Source of the DNA: Sphingobacterium lactis | GTDB lineage: Bacteria > Bacteroidota > Bacteroidia > Sphingobacteriales > Sphingobacteriaceae | Direction of reading: 5' to 3' | Assembly (NCBI RefSeq): GCF_011046555.1 | Contig: NZ_CP049246.1 | Coordinates: 1,984,001-2,048,000, forward strand | Length of the DNA stretch: 64,000 bases | Part shown: piece by piece, positions 27,068-36,142 of the stretch | Numbering within the stretch: the stretch's first letter is position 1 | Layout of the letters: each line of letters opens with the position of its first letter | Notes under the pieces: model-generated | Database searches by the model: none | The model's input: only the letters and a program-made list of their open reading frames with translations | Told to the model about the DNA's origin: nothing | Position numbers and translations under genes: made by a program

Positions 27068-27994
27068 ATGAAACGATCAGATTTTTTAAAGAATAGTTCG
27101 CTATTGGTTGGAGCTTCGTTGTTTAGCAACGGACTTTCGGCGAAGGAGCAAGCTGTGCAAGGTATGGAAGATCAAGCTGCGAATCAACCCTTCAGATTAA
27201 ACTATGCTCCCCATCAAGGGATGTTCAGTGCATCTGCTGGAAAGAACTTCTTGGATGAAATTCAATACATGTATGACCTCGGATTTCGTGGTATCGAAGA
27301 TAATGGTATGCCGAGCCGTTCGGTAGAGGAGCAGAAGAAAGTCGGGGAACTATTGGCTAAGTTGGGAATGGTGATGGGTGTCTTCGTCGTACCTAAGGGC
27401 GGGAACGGTGCCAATACCTTGGCCGCAGGTAAAGAGGAACACGTGGATATATTCCTGAAAGGATGTAAAGAGTCGGTAGAAATCGCGAAAAGATGTAACG
27501 CTAAGCATGTAACAGTCGTTCCTGGAGATTATGCCAGAAACCTACCCATTGGGGTGCAAACCGCTAATGTAGTGGAAGGCCTACGTAGGGGAGCGGAGAT
27601 TTTTGAGCCACATGGCATTACCATGGTATTGGAGCCGCTGAGTGATACACCGGATCTTTTCCTTCGCTTTACCGATCAGACATATGAAATCTGTAAAGCG
27701 GTGAATAGTCCATCCTGTAAGATCCTTTACGATGTGTACCACCAGCAGAAAAATGAAGGTAACCTGATTCCATTGATGGATATGTGCTGGAGCGAAATCG
27801 GCTATATTCAGGTAGGGGACAACCCTGGAAGGAAGGAGCCAACTACTGGAGAGATTAATTACAAGAACCTATTCAAGTGGTTATATAACAAGGGGTATAA
27901 GGGAATTGTCGGAATGGAACATGGCATGTCTCAACGTGGGAAGGAAGGCGAGCAGGCGCTCGTGAAAGCCTATCGTGAGGTGGATTCATTCTAA
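27068..27994 (+). CDS. TIM-barrel sugar isomerase/epimerase (hydroxypyruvate isomerase family)
   Basis: 308 residues. A Tat-like leader (KRSDFLKNSSLLVGASLF) precedes an AP-endonuclease-2 type TIM barrel: FRGIEDNGMPS, AKHVTVVPGDYARN, VLEPLSDTPDLF, KILYDVYHQQKNEG, GEINYKNLFKWL and VGMEHG. Conserved Glu, His and Asp residues fit a metal site. Such proteins isomerise keto-sugars and often accompany 3-keto-glycoside pathways. The second Arg of the twin-Arg motif is replaced (KRSDF), so export by Tat is probable but weaker than for its neighbours. Confidence 0.82.
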   Translation: MKRSDFLKNSSLLVGASLFSNGLSAKEQAVQGMEDQAANQPFRLNYAPHQGMFSASAGKNFLDEIQYMYDLGFRGIEDNGMPSRSVEEQKKVGELLAKLGMVMGVFVVPKGGNGANTLAAGKEEHVDIFLKGCKESVEIAKRCNAKHVTVVPGDYARNLPIGVQTANVVEGLRRGAEIFEPHGITMVLEPLSDTPDLFLRFTDQTYEICKAVNSPSCKILYDVYHQQKNEGNLIPLMDMCWSEIGYIQVGDNPGRKEPTTGEINYKNLFKWLYNKGYKGIVGMEHGMSQRGKEGEQALVKAYREVDSF

Positions 27995-28036
27995 TGCTAA
28001 ACGCTATTAGCAATGAAACAAATTTGTTATGAAATT

Positions 28037-28065
28037 TTGATAATCCTTAATTATCTCTATCTTTA
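28037..28065 (+). promoter_or_regulatory. Candidate promoter of the permease/GMC unit
   Basis: A -33 TTG (28037-28039, within TTTTG) and a -7 box TATCTTTA (28058-28065) are spaced by 18 bp, close to the Bacteroidota consensus. The ATG of the permease gene is at 28095. It suggests a separate start for the second half of the sugar cluster. Confidence 0.4.
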
Positions 28066-28094
28066 ATTATAAGATTTTTAATAAACCTTAAACA

Positions 28095-29348
28095 ATGTCT
28101 TCAACAATCAAATTTAAATTGTCTTTTATGATGTTCCTCGAATTCTTTATTTGGGGAGCATGGTTCGTGACATTAGGGACCTTCCTAGGTAATACCTTGA
28201 AGGCTTCCGGGCTTGAGATTTCCAATGTATTCTCAACCCAATCCTGGGGTGCCATTATCGCACCTTTCATCATCGGGATGATCGCGGACCGTTATTTCAA
28301 TGCCGAGCGTATATTAGGAGTCTTACACTTGATCGGTGCGCTATTGATGTACCAACTTTACCAAAGTGATTCTGTGGGAAACTTCTTCCCATATGTATTG
28401 GGGTATATGATTCTCTATATGCCAACACTATCCTTGGTTAACTCCGTTTCTTTCCGTCAGATGAAAAATCCAGAGAAAGAATTTTCATTTATCCGCATCT
28501 GGGGTACCATCGGGTGGATCGTAGCCGGTCTTTCCATTTCCTACCTGTTCAAATGGGATAGCGAACAGGGCTTACAAGACGGTTTATTGAGAAACACTTT
28601 CTTGATGGCAGCAGTAGCATCGTTGGTATTGGGTATCTTTTCTTTTACCTTACCAAAGACACCACCGGTTAAAGCTACTGGATCTGGTGAAAAAGAAGGC
28701 ATTGCGAAAATATTGGGATTGGATGCGATTAAGCTATTGAAAGATCGCAACTTCCTGGTTTTCTTTATCTGTTCCATCCTGATCTGTATTCCATTGGCAT
28801 TCTACTATCAATATGCTAACCCATTCCTAACAGAAATTGGTTTGGCAAATGCTACGGGAAAAATGACCATCGGACAAATTTCCGAAGCCCTTTGTCTTTT
28901 GCTATTGCCCGTATTCTTTACGCGTTTTGGATTTAAGAATACCATCCTTTTGGGGATGTTAGCGTGGGTATTGCGCTATGTGCTATTTGCATACGGGAAT
29001 GCGGGAGAGCTTACTTTTATGCTATTGATCGGTATTGCCTTGCATGGTATCTGTTATGATTTCTTCTTTGTATCCGGCCAGATCTATACGGATTCCAAAG
29101 CAGGTAAGGATAATAAGAGTGCTGCACAGGGATTGATTACCCTAGCGACCTATGGCGTTGGCCAGTTGATCGGTTTCTGGATTGCAGGCTATGTAAGCGA
29201 TATGTATGTCGATATCAAAGCTTCAGATGTTGCGCTATTCTGGAATAAACTATGGGTGGTGCCAGCAGGAATTGCCTTTGTCGTGATGATCATCTTCATG
29301 CTATTCTTCAAGAAGGAAACTATACAAACACAAACAGAAACTAATTAA
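28095..29348 (+). CDS. NupG-type MFS permease
   Basis: 417 residues with 12 hydrophobic segments. The N-terminus KFKLSFMMFLEFFIWGAWFVTLG and the loop GMIADRYFNAERIL match the nucleoside:H+ symporter (NupG) family. In Bacteroidota clusters such permeases accompany sugar-oxidation genes, so the real substrate may be a nucleoside or a modified glycoside. It lies 13 bp before the GMC oxidoreductase gene, in one operon. Confidence 0.88.
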   Translation: MSSTIKFKLSFMMFLEFFIWGAWFVTLGTFLGNTLKASGLEISNVFSTQSWGAIIAPFIIGMIADRYFNAERILGVLHLIGALLMYQLYQSDSVGNFFPYVLGYMILYMPTLSLVNSVSFRQMKNPEKEFSFIRIWGTIGWIVAGLSISYLFKWDSEQGLQDGLLRNTFLMAAVASLVLGIFSFTLPKTPPVKATGSGEKEGIAKILGLDAIKLLKDRNFLVFFICSILICIPLAFYYQYANPFLTEIGLANATGKMTIGQISEALCLLLLPVFFTRFGFKNTILLGMLAWVLRYVLFAYGNAGELTFMLLIGIALHGICYDFFFVSGQIYTDSKAGKDNKSAAQGLITLATYGVGQLIGFWIAGYVSDMYVDIKASDVALFWNKLWVVPAGIAFVVMIIFMLFFKKETIQTQTETN

Positions 29349-29361
29349 AATTTAAAAGATA

Positions 29362-31047
29362 ATGGTAGAAAATAATGTATACGATGCTATTGTTATCGGT
29401 TCCGGTATCAGTGGTGGTTGGGCTGCCAAAGAACTTACCGAAAAGGGACTGAAAACAATTATGCTGGAGCGTGGCCGCAATGTGGAACACGTAAAGGATT
29501 ACCATGCTAATAAAGATACTTGGGAGTATCCGCATAGAGGTGGTAGGACAATCCAAATGGAGAAGGATTATCCTGTACTGAAGCGTGATTATCCATTGAA
29601 TGAAAAGAACCTTGACTTTTGGGTAAATGAGAAGGAGAGTCCATATACGGAGGTGAAGCGTTTCGATTGGTTCAGAGGATATCATGTAGGAGGTCGTTCC
29701 TTAATGTGGGGACGTCAGAGTTACCGATTGGGTGATCTGGACTTTGAAGCAAACTTAAAAGACGGACATGGCGTTGATTGGCCTATCCGTTATAAAGATA
29801 TAGCGCCGTGGTACAGCTATGCAGAAAAATGGGCCGGTATTTCCGGAAACCGTGATGGCTTAGATGTATTACCGGATGGTGACTTCATGCCTGCAATGGA
29901 TTTCAACATCGTTGAAAAAGACCTTGCTGAGCGTTTGAAAAAGGAATATGGCGGAAACCGCCATTTCATCATGGGCCGTACAGCGAATATTACAAAACCG
30001 CACACCGGCCGTATCAACTGTCAATACCAAAACCAATGTTGGTTGGGCTGTAACTTTGGTGCTTACTTCAGCACACAATCTTCTACCTTGCCACCAGCAA
30101 TGAAGACCGGTAACTTGACCTTGAGACCATTCTCCATCGTAACCAAGATTCTTTACGATAAGAATACCAAAAAAGCGACAGGCGTAGAGATCATTGATGC
30201 GGAAACAAACCAGACTTATGAATTCCATGCAAAGGTAATCTTCGTTTGTGCTTCGGCATTCAATTCGACATGGGTATTGATGAACTCGGCTACCGATGTT
30301 TGGGAAGGTGGTTTGGGAAGTAGCAGTGGCGAATTGGGTCACAATGCAATGGATCACCACTTCCGTTTGGGTGCAAGCGGAACGGTAGAAGGTTATGAAG
30401 ATAAATATACTTTTGGACGCCGTCCTACAGGATTATATGTACCTCGTTTCGTAAATATTCCAAGCGATACCAAGCAACGTGATTATGTGCGCGGTTTCGG
30501 TTACCAAGGTGCGGGCAGCCGTGGCCGTTGGTCCGGTGAAGTGGCAGAGATGCAAGTCGGCGGAGAATGGAAGGATGCAACTTGCGAACCAGGAAACTGG
30601 AGCATCGGATTCACCGCATTCGGTGAGATCCTACCTTACCATGAAAATAAAATCAGCCTGGATAAAACAGTGAAGGACAAATGGGGACTTCCAGTACTAT
30701 CCATGGACATGGAGATTAAGGATAACGAGATGAAGATGCGTAAGGACATGACCGAAGAGATGAAGGAAATGTTGGAGAAAATCGGCGTGAAGAACGTAAA
30801 TACCTACGATAGTGGTTACAACTTCGGTATGGGTATTCACGAGATGGGAACCGCGCGCATGGGACGTGATCCAAAAACTTCGGTATTGAACGGAAATAAC
30901 CAAGTATGGGATGCACCGAACGTATTCGTTACGGATGGTGCTGCGATGACGTCCGCAGGTTGTGTGAACCCATCGTTAACCTATATGGCGTTGACAGCCC
31001 GCGCGGTTGATTTCGCAGTAAGTGAACTTAAGAAAGGTAATTTATAA
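29362..31047 (+). CDS. GMC family FAD-dependent oxidoreductase
   Basis: 561 residues. The dinucleotide-binding motif GSGISGGWAAKEL begins at about residue 13, the ERGR strand end follows, and a GMC signature region GGRSLMWGRQSYR lies near 113. The C-terminus has GIHEMGTARMG (active-site His) and CVNPSLTYMALTARA. It is related to gluconate/2-keto-acid and glucoside-3-dehydrogenase large subunits, which need a small Tat-exported subunit; that partner is encoded at 32503. It lacks its own signal peptide and would be exported with it. Expected to oxidise a sugar hydroxyl and pass electrons to a cytochrome c. Confidence 0.9.
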   Translation: MVENNVYDAIVIGSGISGGWAAKELTEKGLKTIMLERGRNVEHVKDYHANKDTWEYPHRGGRTIQMEKDYPVLKRDYPLNEKNLDFWVNEKESPYTEVKRFDWFRGYHVGGRSLMWGRQSYRLGDLDFEANLKDGHGVDWPIRYKDIAPWYSYAEKWAGISGNRDGLDVLPDGDFMPAMDFNIVEKDLAERLKKEYGGNRHFIMGRTANITKPHTGRINCQYQNQCWLGCNFGAYFSTQSSTLPPAMKTGNLTLRPFSIVTKILYDKNTKKATGVEIIDAETNQTYEFHAKVIFVCASAFNSTWVLMNSATDVWEGGLGSSSGELGHNAMDHHFRLGASGTVEGYEDKYTFGRRPTGLYVPRFVNIPSDTKQRDYVRGFGYQGAGSRGRWSGEVAEMQVGGEWKDATCEPGNWSIGFTAFGEILPYHENKISLDKTVKDKWGLPVLSMDMEIKDNEMKMRKDMTEEMKEMLEKIGVKNVNTYDSGYNFGMGIHEMGTARMGRDPKTSVLNGNNQVWDAPNVFVTDGAAMTSAGCVNPSLTYMALTARAVDFAVSELKKGNL

Positions 31048-31062
31048 TTCGATAAACCCAAT

Positions 31063-32490
31063 ATGATGAGTAAGAACAATTCGAGAAGAGAATTCTTAAA
31101 GAACTCTGCAATTGCTGCAGCAGGTATCAGCATTGTCCCGAGACATGTATTAGGCGGTTCAGGCTTCATCGCACCGAGTGATAAGTTGATCGTGGCTGGT
31201 ATCGGTGTTGGTGGCAAGGGCGAAAGTGATATCAAATCCTTTGCCGATAGTGGTAAAGCAGAGATCGCATACCTTTGTGATGTGGATGATCGTCGTGCGG
31301 CAAATTCCGTGAAACGATTCCCGAAAGCCAAATATTATAAAGACTATCGTGAGATGTTGGATAAGGAACACAAGCATATCGATGCGGTTTCCATTTCTAC
31401 GCCCGATCATAACCATGCGATCCAGTCACTTGCAGCTATGCAACTGGGCAAGCACGTCTATGTACAGAAGCCATTGGCTCATGACGTTTGGGAAGCACGC
31501 GTGCTGACCGACGCAGCAAAGAAATATAAAGTAGTGACCCAAATGGGGAACCAAGGTGCATCCAACGATGGCCCACGCCAAGCACGTGAGTGGTATGAGG
31601 CTGGCCTAATCGGGAATGTGCATACGGTATATTGTTGGACCGACCGTCCGGTATGGCCTCAGGGGATTTCCTGGCCGACGCAAAAATCGGAGGTGCCGAA
31701 GGAACTGGACTGGGATCTTTGGTTGGGTACAGCCCCGCAAAAAGATTATGTCGATAAATTAGTGCCTTTCAACTGGAGAGGTTGGTGGGACTACGGAACC
31801 GGTGCACTGGGCGATATGGGCTGTCACTTGTTGGAAGTACCATTCTCCGTTTTGGGATTGACCTATGTACAGGATGTTCAGGCTTCCGTAGGTTCGGTAT
31901 ATGTGGATGAATTCAAAAGGGGATACTTCCCAGAAAGCTGTCCGCCATCGAGCCACGCAACTATGACCTTCCCGAAAGCAGCACGCACAACAGGACCCGT
32001 GACCTTACATTGGATGGATGGTGGTATCCAACCGACACGTCCAGAGGAATTGGGACCGAACGAGATATTCGGCGACGGTGGTAATGGTATCCTCCTAATT
32101 GGTGATAAAGGAAAGATCCTTGCCGATACATATGGTGAGAATGCTCGCCTTTTACCGACATCCAGAAAAGAAAATGTTGCCCTGAAATACGAACGCGTAA
32201 AAGGTGGCGCAAGCGGACACTACGCACAGTGGGTAGAGGCTTGTATCGCAGGTTATGGCAAGAAAGAAGTCAGCGCACCATTCGAAATCTCAGGACCATT
32301 GACAGAAGCCCTTTTAATGGCTAACCTGGCAATCCGTGGAGCAGATCTCCGTGTAGATGGCAAATACCCTGGACGTAGCTTGAAGTTACTGTGGGATAAC
32401 CAAAACATGAAAGTAACGAACTTTGATATCGTCAACCAATTCATCAAGCGTGAATACCGTCAAGGTTGGGGAATTGATTACAAAATTTAA
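31063..32490 (+). CDS. Gfo/Idh/MocA family oxidoreductase, Tat-exported
   Basis: 475 residues from ATG 31063 (31066 also possible). Tat signal SRREFLKNSAIAAAGISIV. The Rossmann domain shows VAGIGVGGKGESD, STPDHNHAIQS and VQKPLAHDVWEAR, and the C-terminal part contains GALGDMGCHLLEVPF. The catalytic EKP motif has become QKP: Glu to Gln, Lys kept. This member is longer than the other three in the window by 38 to 50 residues. It lies between the GMC subunit genes, 15 bp after the large and 12 bp before the small subunit gene. Confidence 0.9.
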   Translation: MMSKNNSRREFLKNSAIAAAGISIVPRHVLGGSGFIAPSDKLIVAGIGVGGKGESDIKSFADSGKAEIAYLCDVDDRRAANSVKRFPKAKYYKDYREMLDKEHKHIDAVSISTPDHNHAIQSLAAMQLGKHVYVQKPLAHDVWEARVLTDAAKKYKVVTQMGNQGASNDGPRQAREWYEAGLIGNVHTVYCWTDRPVWPQGISWPTQKSEVPKELDWDLWLGTAPQKDYVDKLVPFNWRGWWDYGTGALGDMGCHLLEVPFSVLGLTYVQDVQASVGSVYVDEFKRGYFPESCPPSSHATMTFPKAARTTGPVTLHWMDGGIQPTRPEELGPNEIFGDGGNGILLIGDKGKILADTYGENARLLPTSRKENVALKYERVKGGASGHYAQWVEACIAGYGKKEVSAPFEISGPLTEALLMANLAIRGADLRVDGKYPGRSLKLLWDNQNMKVTNFDIVNQFIKREYRQGWGIDYKI

Positions 32491-32502
32491 TCGCTAGAAC
32501 TC

Positions 32503-33072
32503 ATGAACAGAAGAGAAGCATTAAGACGCGTAGCGTTTATAGTTGGAGGATCGGTCGTTGGTGCGAACCTGTTTTTACAGGGATGTAACAGACCAGCTTC
32601 AAAAGATGTAGCTACCCTTTTTGAGGGAAGTACACCAGATTTCATCGGTGAAATCGCTGAAGCTATCCTTCCAAAAACAGCAACTCCAGGCGCGAAAGAA
32701 GCCGGGGTTGGGGATTTCATTCCTGTAATGATCCGCGATTGCTACGAGGAGAAAGATCAGAAAATCTTTATCGATGGCTTGAATGGCATCGATGACCGTG
32801 CAAAGAAAGAATTCAAGAAAGGATTCTTGGAGCTGACTCCAGAAGAGAGATTGCAATTCGTGAATGCATACGATAAGGAAGCCAAAGAATATCAGGGCAG
32901 CAAAAAAGAGGATGATCCGAATCACTTCTTTACCCTATTCAAGCAATTGACCTTAACAGGTTTCTTTACCTCAGAGGTCGGCATGAAACAGGCTTTACGT
33001 TATGTGAAAATCCCTGGAAAGTATGATGGAAATTACCCGTACAAAAAAGGAGATAAAGCTTGGGCGATCTAA
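32503..33072 (+). CDS. Gluconate 2-dehydrogenase subunit 3 family protein (GMC small subunit)
   Basis: 189 residues. The leader has twin Arg (NRREALRRVAFIVGG) and a lipobox-like LFLQGC, so it may be exported by Tat and lipid-anchored. The body carries the family region DFIGEIAEAILPKTATPGAKEAGV and later FKQLTLTGFFTSEVG. Such small subunits chaperone and export the GMC catalytic subunit (29362-31047). The genes are separated only by the Gfo/Idh/MocA gene, forming one unit that ends at a terminator (33091). Confidence 0.88.
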   Translation: MNRREALRRVAFIVGGSVVGANLFLQGCNRPASKDVATLFEGSTPDFIGEIAEAILPKTATPGAKEAGVGDFIPVMIRDCYEEKDQKIFIDGLNGIDDRAKKEFKKGFLELTPEERLQFVNAYDKEAKEYQGSKKEDDPNHFFTLFKQLTLTGFFTSEVGMKQALRYVKIPGKYDGNYPYKKGDKAWAI

Positions 33073-33090
33073 TCGTCAGTGTGTGCAATA

Positions 33091-33127
33091 AAAAAATGGT
33101 CGGTACCTTGGTACCGACCATTTTTTT
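33091..33127. terminator. Bidirectional terminator of the sugar cluster
   Basis: Stem TGGTCGGTAC / GTACCGACCA (33097-33120) flanked by an A-run before and seven T after, serving both the rightward sugar cluster and the leftward thioesterase gene. Confidence 0.9.
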
Positions 33128-33134
33128 ATGCTTT

Positions 33135-33854
33135 TTAGCGCGTCAGACGCATGAGGAAGTGTAGTCTGCCATCTTTCTGTATGGCGTAGGTTTCTCTGTC
33201 GTCAGCGGCTTTAAATTGGTCGATATGGATCTCGTCACCATAACCCAGCTCTTTCAGGAAGTTCATCTCCAATGTACGGATGGTACTCGCCAGTATGATT
33301 TTCGGGTCCATGGCATCAAACACCCATTCCATGTATTTTACATTATTGGCATGGTTAACAATATCCAAATCGGAAAGCTTAACGCGATGTTGACCCAAAG
33401 GCTGGAAATCAACAATGCCATCGATTTTCTCGGTTTCTTTCATGGTGGAATGCATATCGCGGAAATATTCCATGTGGTCGGTATTCAAAGCAAGGACATC
33501 CGCCCGCCGCTTGGCAATATTGAATACGACCCAAAGGCTCGTGGCCGAAACTAGAACTTCATCGCCCATCACCAACTGGAAATTCCGTATGGAACGGCTA
33601 CCCGTAAAATCTTGAATCCATGTTCTGACCTTGACCTGCTGTGTGTATTTTGGCAATCGCTTGATTTCCATGAGCATCCTGCTCAAAACCCAGGATTGGT
33701 GAACACCTAGCATGGCCTTATACCCAAAACCGATCTCCTCGGCATGTTCACTCGCGGTCACCTGAAGGATATTGTTCAGCTCACTGTACTTCAATTGTCC
33801 GTTGGGATAGCATTGCGTAAAATTAAGCGTCCATTCTTTCTCAAAGATTCCCAT
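33135..33854 (-). CDS. Acyl-ACP thioesterase family protein
   Basis: 239 residues, a double hotdog fold as in FatA/FatB. The first half has LGVHQSWVLSRMLMEIKRLP and VRTWIQDFTGSRSIRNF (the strand carrying the usual Asn/His region), the second half DIVNHANNVKYMEWVFDAM, with the catalytic Asn-His context NHANN. It releases free fatty acids from acyl-ACP in the cytoplasm. Monocistronic, with its stop 8 bp from the shared terminator. Confidence 0.88.
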   Translation of the reverse strand: MGIFEKEWTLNFTQCYPNGQLKYSELNNILQVTASEHAEEIGFGYKAMLGVHQSWVLSRMLMEIKRLPKYTQQVKVRTWIQDFTGSRSIRNFQLVMGDEVLVSATSLWVVFNIAKRRADVLALNTDHMEYFRDMHSTMKETEKIDGIVDFQPLGQHRVKLSDLDIVNHANNVKYMEWVFDAMDPKIILASTIRTLEMNFLKELGYGDEIHIDQFKAADDRETYAIQKDGRLHFLMRLTR

Positions 33855-33992
33855 CTGTTATTTCTATAATTTATTGCAAATGTAACTAATTTAATATTCT
33901 GCACTAATTCTGCACTAAAATGTTGCTGAAATATATATTAATCCCTAAATTGACGTTAACCTTATAACACCTTTATAAAAAAATAGAAACAC

Positions 33993-34259
33993 ATGATTGG
34001 TACTATAATTCAAAAAGAAGAAGTCGATAAATATAGAATTATCCCTGCTGAAGAAGATAGATCGGCACATTTTGCCAGTAAATTGCAAGGTGCGGTGCGC
34101 CTGGGCAATGAGTTCAAGTCAAAAACAGATATCGTATTCAATACCGAAGACGGCCCGAAGCGGATCGAAACGACCGTATGGTCACTTACCGATAAATATA
34201 TCCAGATAAAGAACGGGATATTGATTCCACTGAAATCGTTGATAGAAGTTGAATACTAA
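33993..34259 (+). CDS. Small conserved protein of unknown function
   Basis: 88 residues, soluble, predicted mostly beta (KSKTDIVFNTEDGPKRIETTVWSL). No family was recognised. Its C-terminal half looks like a short barrel (IQIKNGILIPLKSLIEVEY) as in many small Bacteroidota cytosolic proteins. It is a single gene followed by a terminator at 34274. Confidence 0.65.
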   Translation: MIGTIIQKEEVDKYRIIPAEEDRSAHFASKLQGAVRLGNEFKSKTDIVFNTEDGPKRIETTVWSLTDKYIQIKNGILIPLKSLIEVEY

Positions 34260-34273
34260 GTAGAAGAAATAGC

Positions 34274-34305
34274 AAGCCCCGGATCGAATGAACCGGGGCT
34301 TTTCT
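34274..34305 (+). terminator. Rho-independent terminator
   Basis: Stem AAGCCCCGG / CCGGGGCTT with loop ATCGAATGAA, followed by TTCTTT. Serves the small gene at 33993. A second hairpin (GTATGGAAT / ATTCCATAC, 34326-34349) lies just beyond the stop of the ChaA gene without a clear U-tract. Confidence 0.85.
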
Positions 34306-34353
34306 TTACCTTATGGGGTTATTATGTATGGAATTTATTTATTCCATACCCTT

Positions 34354-35502
34354 TTAGGGAATGAATAGCAACATCACAAAAACAGCAAATAAAAGCAGGT
34401 GCATGACTCCCGCAATTGCTGTGGTCCGACGCCCGTTAAACGTGAGAAAACTTAAGATCAATGTGATAATGAAAAGGATGGTCTCACTTGCTGTCAAACC
34501 GAATAGAACAGTCTTACCAGCAATCAGACCAATTATTAATACCGCTGGAACTGTAAGCCCAACCGTGGAAACGAATGCCCCATGGCAAAGGTTGATCGCA
34601 CGCTGGAACTCTTTGTTCAAGGCAGCACGTACTGCCGTCATGGATTCCGGTGTAAAGACAATGATAGCGATCAATACCCCGCCCAACATCGGAGGGAAAT
34701 CCGCAGCTTTAATTCCATAATCCACTAGTGTTGCCAGATTATGGGAAAGCAGAACAATGGGCAAGATCATCGCGATCAATACAATACTGCGTACCAGGAT
34801 TTCTGAACCGCGGTTCGCGGTTTTTATTTCCGGCGCCACCTGGCCGATGCGGCTTCGATCAGCAAAAGGAATCGCTAATTTGCCAGGCTCAGGCTGGATA
34901 TACAGGTGCTTATAACCCTTCATCTGGAATGCCAGAAAAACGCCATATAATAGAACAACAAGACTGGCAATAATGACGGCTTGGCTATCCATGAATTCTC
35001 CGTTTCCCTTTCCCTGAATAAAATTTGGTAATAGCAGTGAAATGCCACCCAACATCATGATCATGGAAAGGTAGGTTGATGTGCCTTGCGCATTATATTC
35101 CTGCTCACCATATTTCAGTGCGCCCAACAGGATACATAAGCCCATGACCAGGTTCATGATGATCATCATGACCGAGAATATGGAATCCTTACCGATCGTT
35201 GGGTTTTCCTCCGGACCGAACATCATGGCCGCAATGAGGATAACCTCAATGGAAACAATGGAAAGCGTCAAGATTAAAGTCCCATAGGGTTCTCCCAGTT
35301 GATGGGCTAACTCGTCTGCCTCTTTCACCACGCCAAAGGCCGCAATGATAATGGTGAACAAAACCAATAGGAAAATCCCAATCCCCAAGAGCGGTTCTGT
35401 ATAAAAACCTTCAAGCTGCTTGCCAAAGAACATGAATGCAATAGCAATGGCCCAGATATACAGTAATCTGTAAATGGTGTTTCTTGTAAAGATATGATTC
35501 AT
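34354..35502 (-). CDS. chaA: Calcium/sodium:proton antiporter, ChaA type (CaCA superfamily)
   Basis: 382 residues, about 11 transmembrane segments. The duplicated alpha-repeat signatures of CaCA proteins are visible as ILTLSIVSIEVILIAAMM near residue 80 and VLIAIIVFTPESMTAVRAAL near residue 275, each with the acidic residue in the helix. An AFGVVKEADELAHQLGEPYG segment lies upstream of the first repeat. In E. coli ChaA exchanges Na+, K+ or Ca2+ for protons. Monocistronic. Confidence 0.88.
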   Translation of the reverse strand: MNHIFTRNTIYRLLYIWAIAIAFMFFGKQLEGFYTEPLLGIGIFLLVLFTIIIAAFGVVKEADELAHQLGEPYGTLILTLSIVSIEVILIAAMMFGPEENPTIGKDSIFSVMMIIMNLVMGLCILLGALKYGEQEYNAQGTSTYLSMIMMLGGISLLLPNFIQGKGNGEFMDSQAVIIASLVVLLYGVFLAFQMKGYKHLYIQPEPGKLAIPFADRSRIGQVAPEIKTANRGSEILVRSIVLIAMILPIVLLSHNLATLVDYGIKAADFPPMLGGVLIAIIVFTPESMTAVRAALNKEFQRAINLCHGAFVSTVGLTVPAVLIIGLIAGKTVLFGLTASETILFIITLILSFLTFNGRRTTAIAGVMHLLLFAVFVMLLFIP

Positions 35503-35714
35503 TAATTTTCTCGACTTTCTTTTGATTGAGTTACAAAAATCCGCAATAAAGGTTTCATTATGTTTTACAATTGTTAAAAAATAGGGACGGATGCTATGGC
35601 GTAATTTTCAGGAAAAGAGCCTCATAAATTCGAGGAAAAATAGGAAAGTGTCATTTATCGTAAAACATTATGAACAAAATAACGTACTAATAAGGAAGAG
35701 CAAACTTAATTTTT

Positions 35715-36014
35715 ATGATAGCTGTAAAAGTCACCTATATTGTGGAGGAAGGTTATATTGACGAGAACCTCAGTAGGATCGCCGGATTCCTAGCAGATTT
35801 TAAACATTTAGACCAGTCACGATTCCAATACGATGTCCTCCATGTCAAGGGCAGTCCAACTTTTGTCCATGTCTCCCGCTATAAAGACCAAGAGGTACAG
35901 CAGGAAATATTGGGAAATACCATATTCCGCAAATTTCAGGAAGAACGCGATAAACGATTGGTAGGAGAGCCTTTAATCGAATATTTGGATATCAATCTTC
36001 TGCGGTCGCTATAA
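35715..36014 (+). CDS. Small ferredoxin-like dimeric barrel protein (ABM-like)
   Basis: 99 residues. IAVKVTYIVEEGYIDENLSRIAGFL, then FQYDVLHVKGSPTFVHVSRYKD and FQEERDKRLVGEPLIEYLDIN give a beta-alpha-beta-beta-alpha-beta order as in antibiotic-biosynthesis-monooxygenase-type proteins. The family fit is by pattern only. Single gene in a 600-bp stretch between ChaA and the ATPase pair. Confidence 0.55.
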   Translation: MIAVKVTYIVEEGYIDENLSRIAGFLADFKHLDQSRFQYDVLHVKGSPTFVHVSRYKDQEVQQEILGNTIFRKFQEERDKRLVGEPLIEYLDINLLRSL

Positions 36015-36142
36015 TTCCCGGAGAAAGAACATGTAGCAAGATGCTGAATCAGGGATATAGGATAGGAACCCAAATGCATCGTTTTAAACGGTACAAGTTT
36101 TTAGGGCTCATTAAAAATTTCCTAATTATGAAATTCTTAAAA

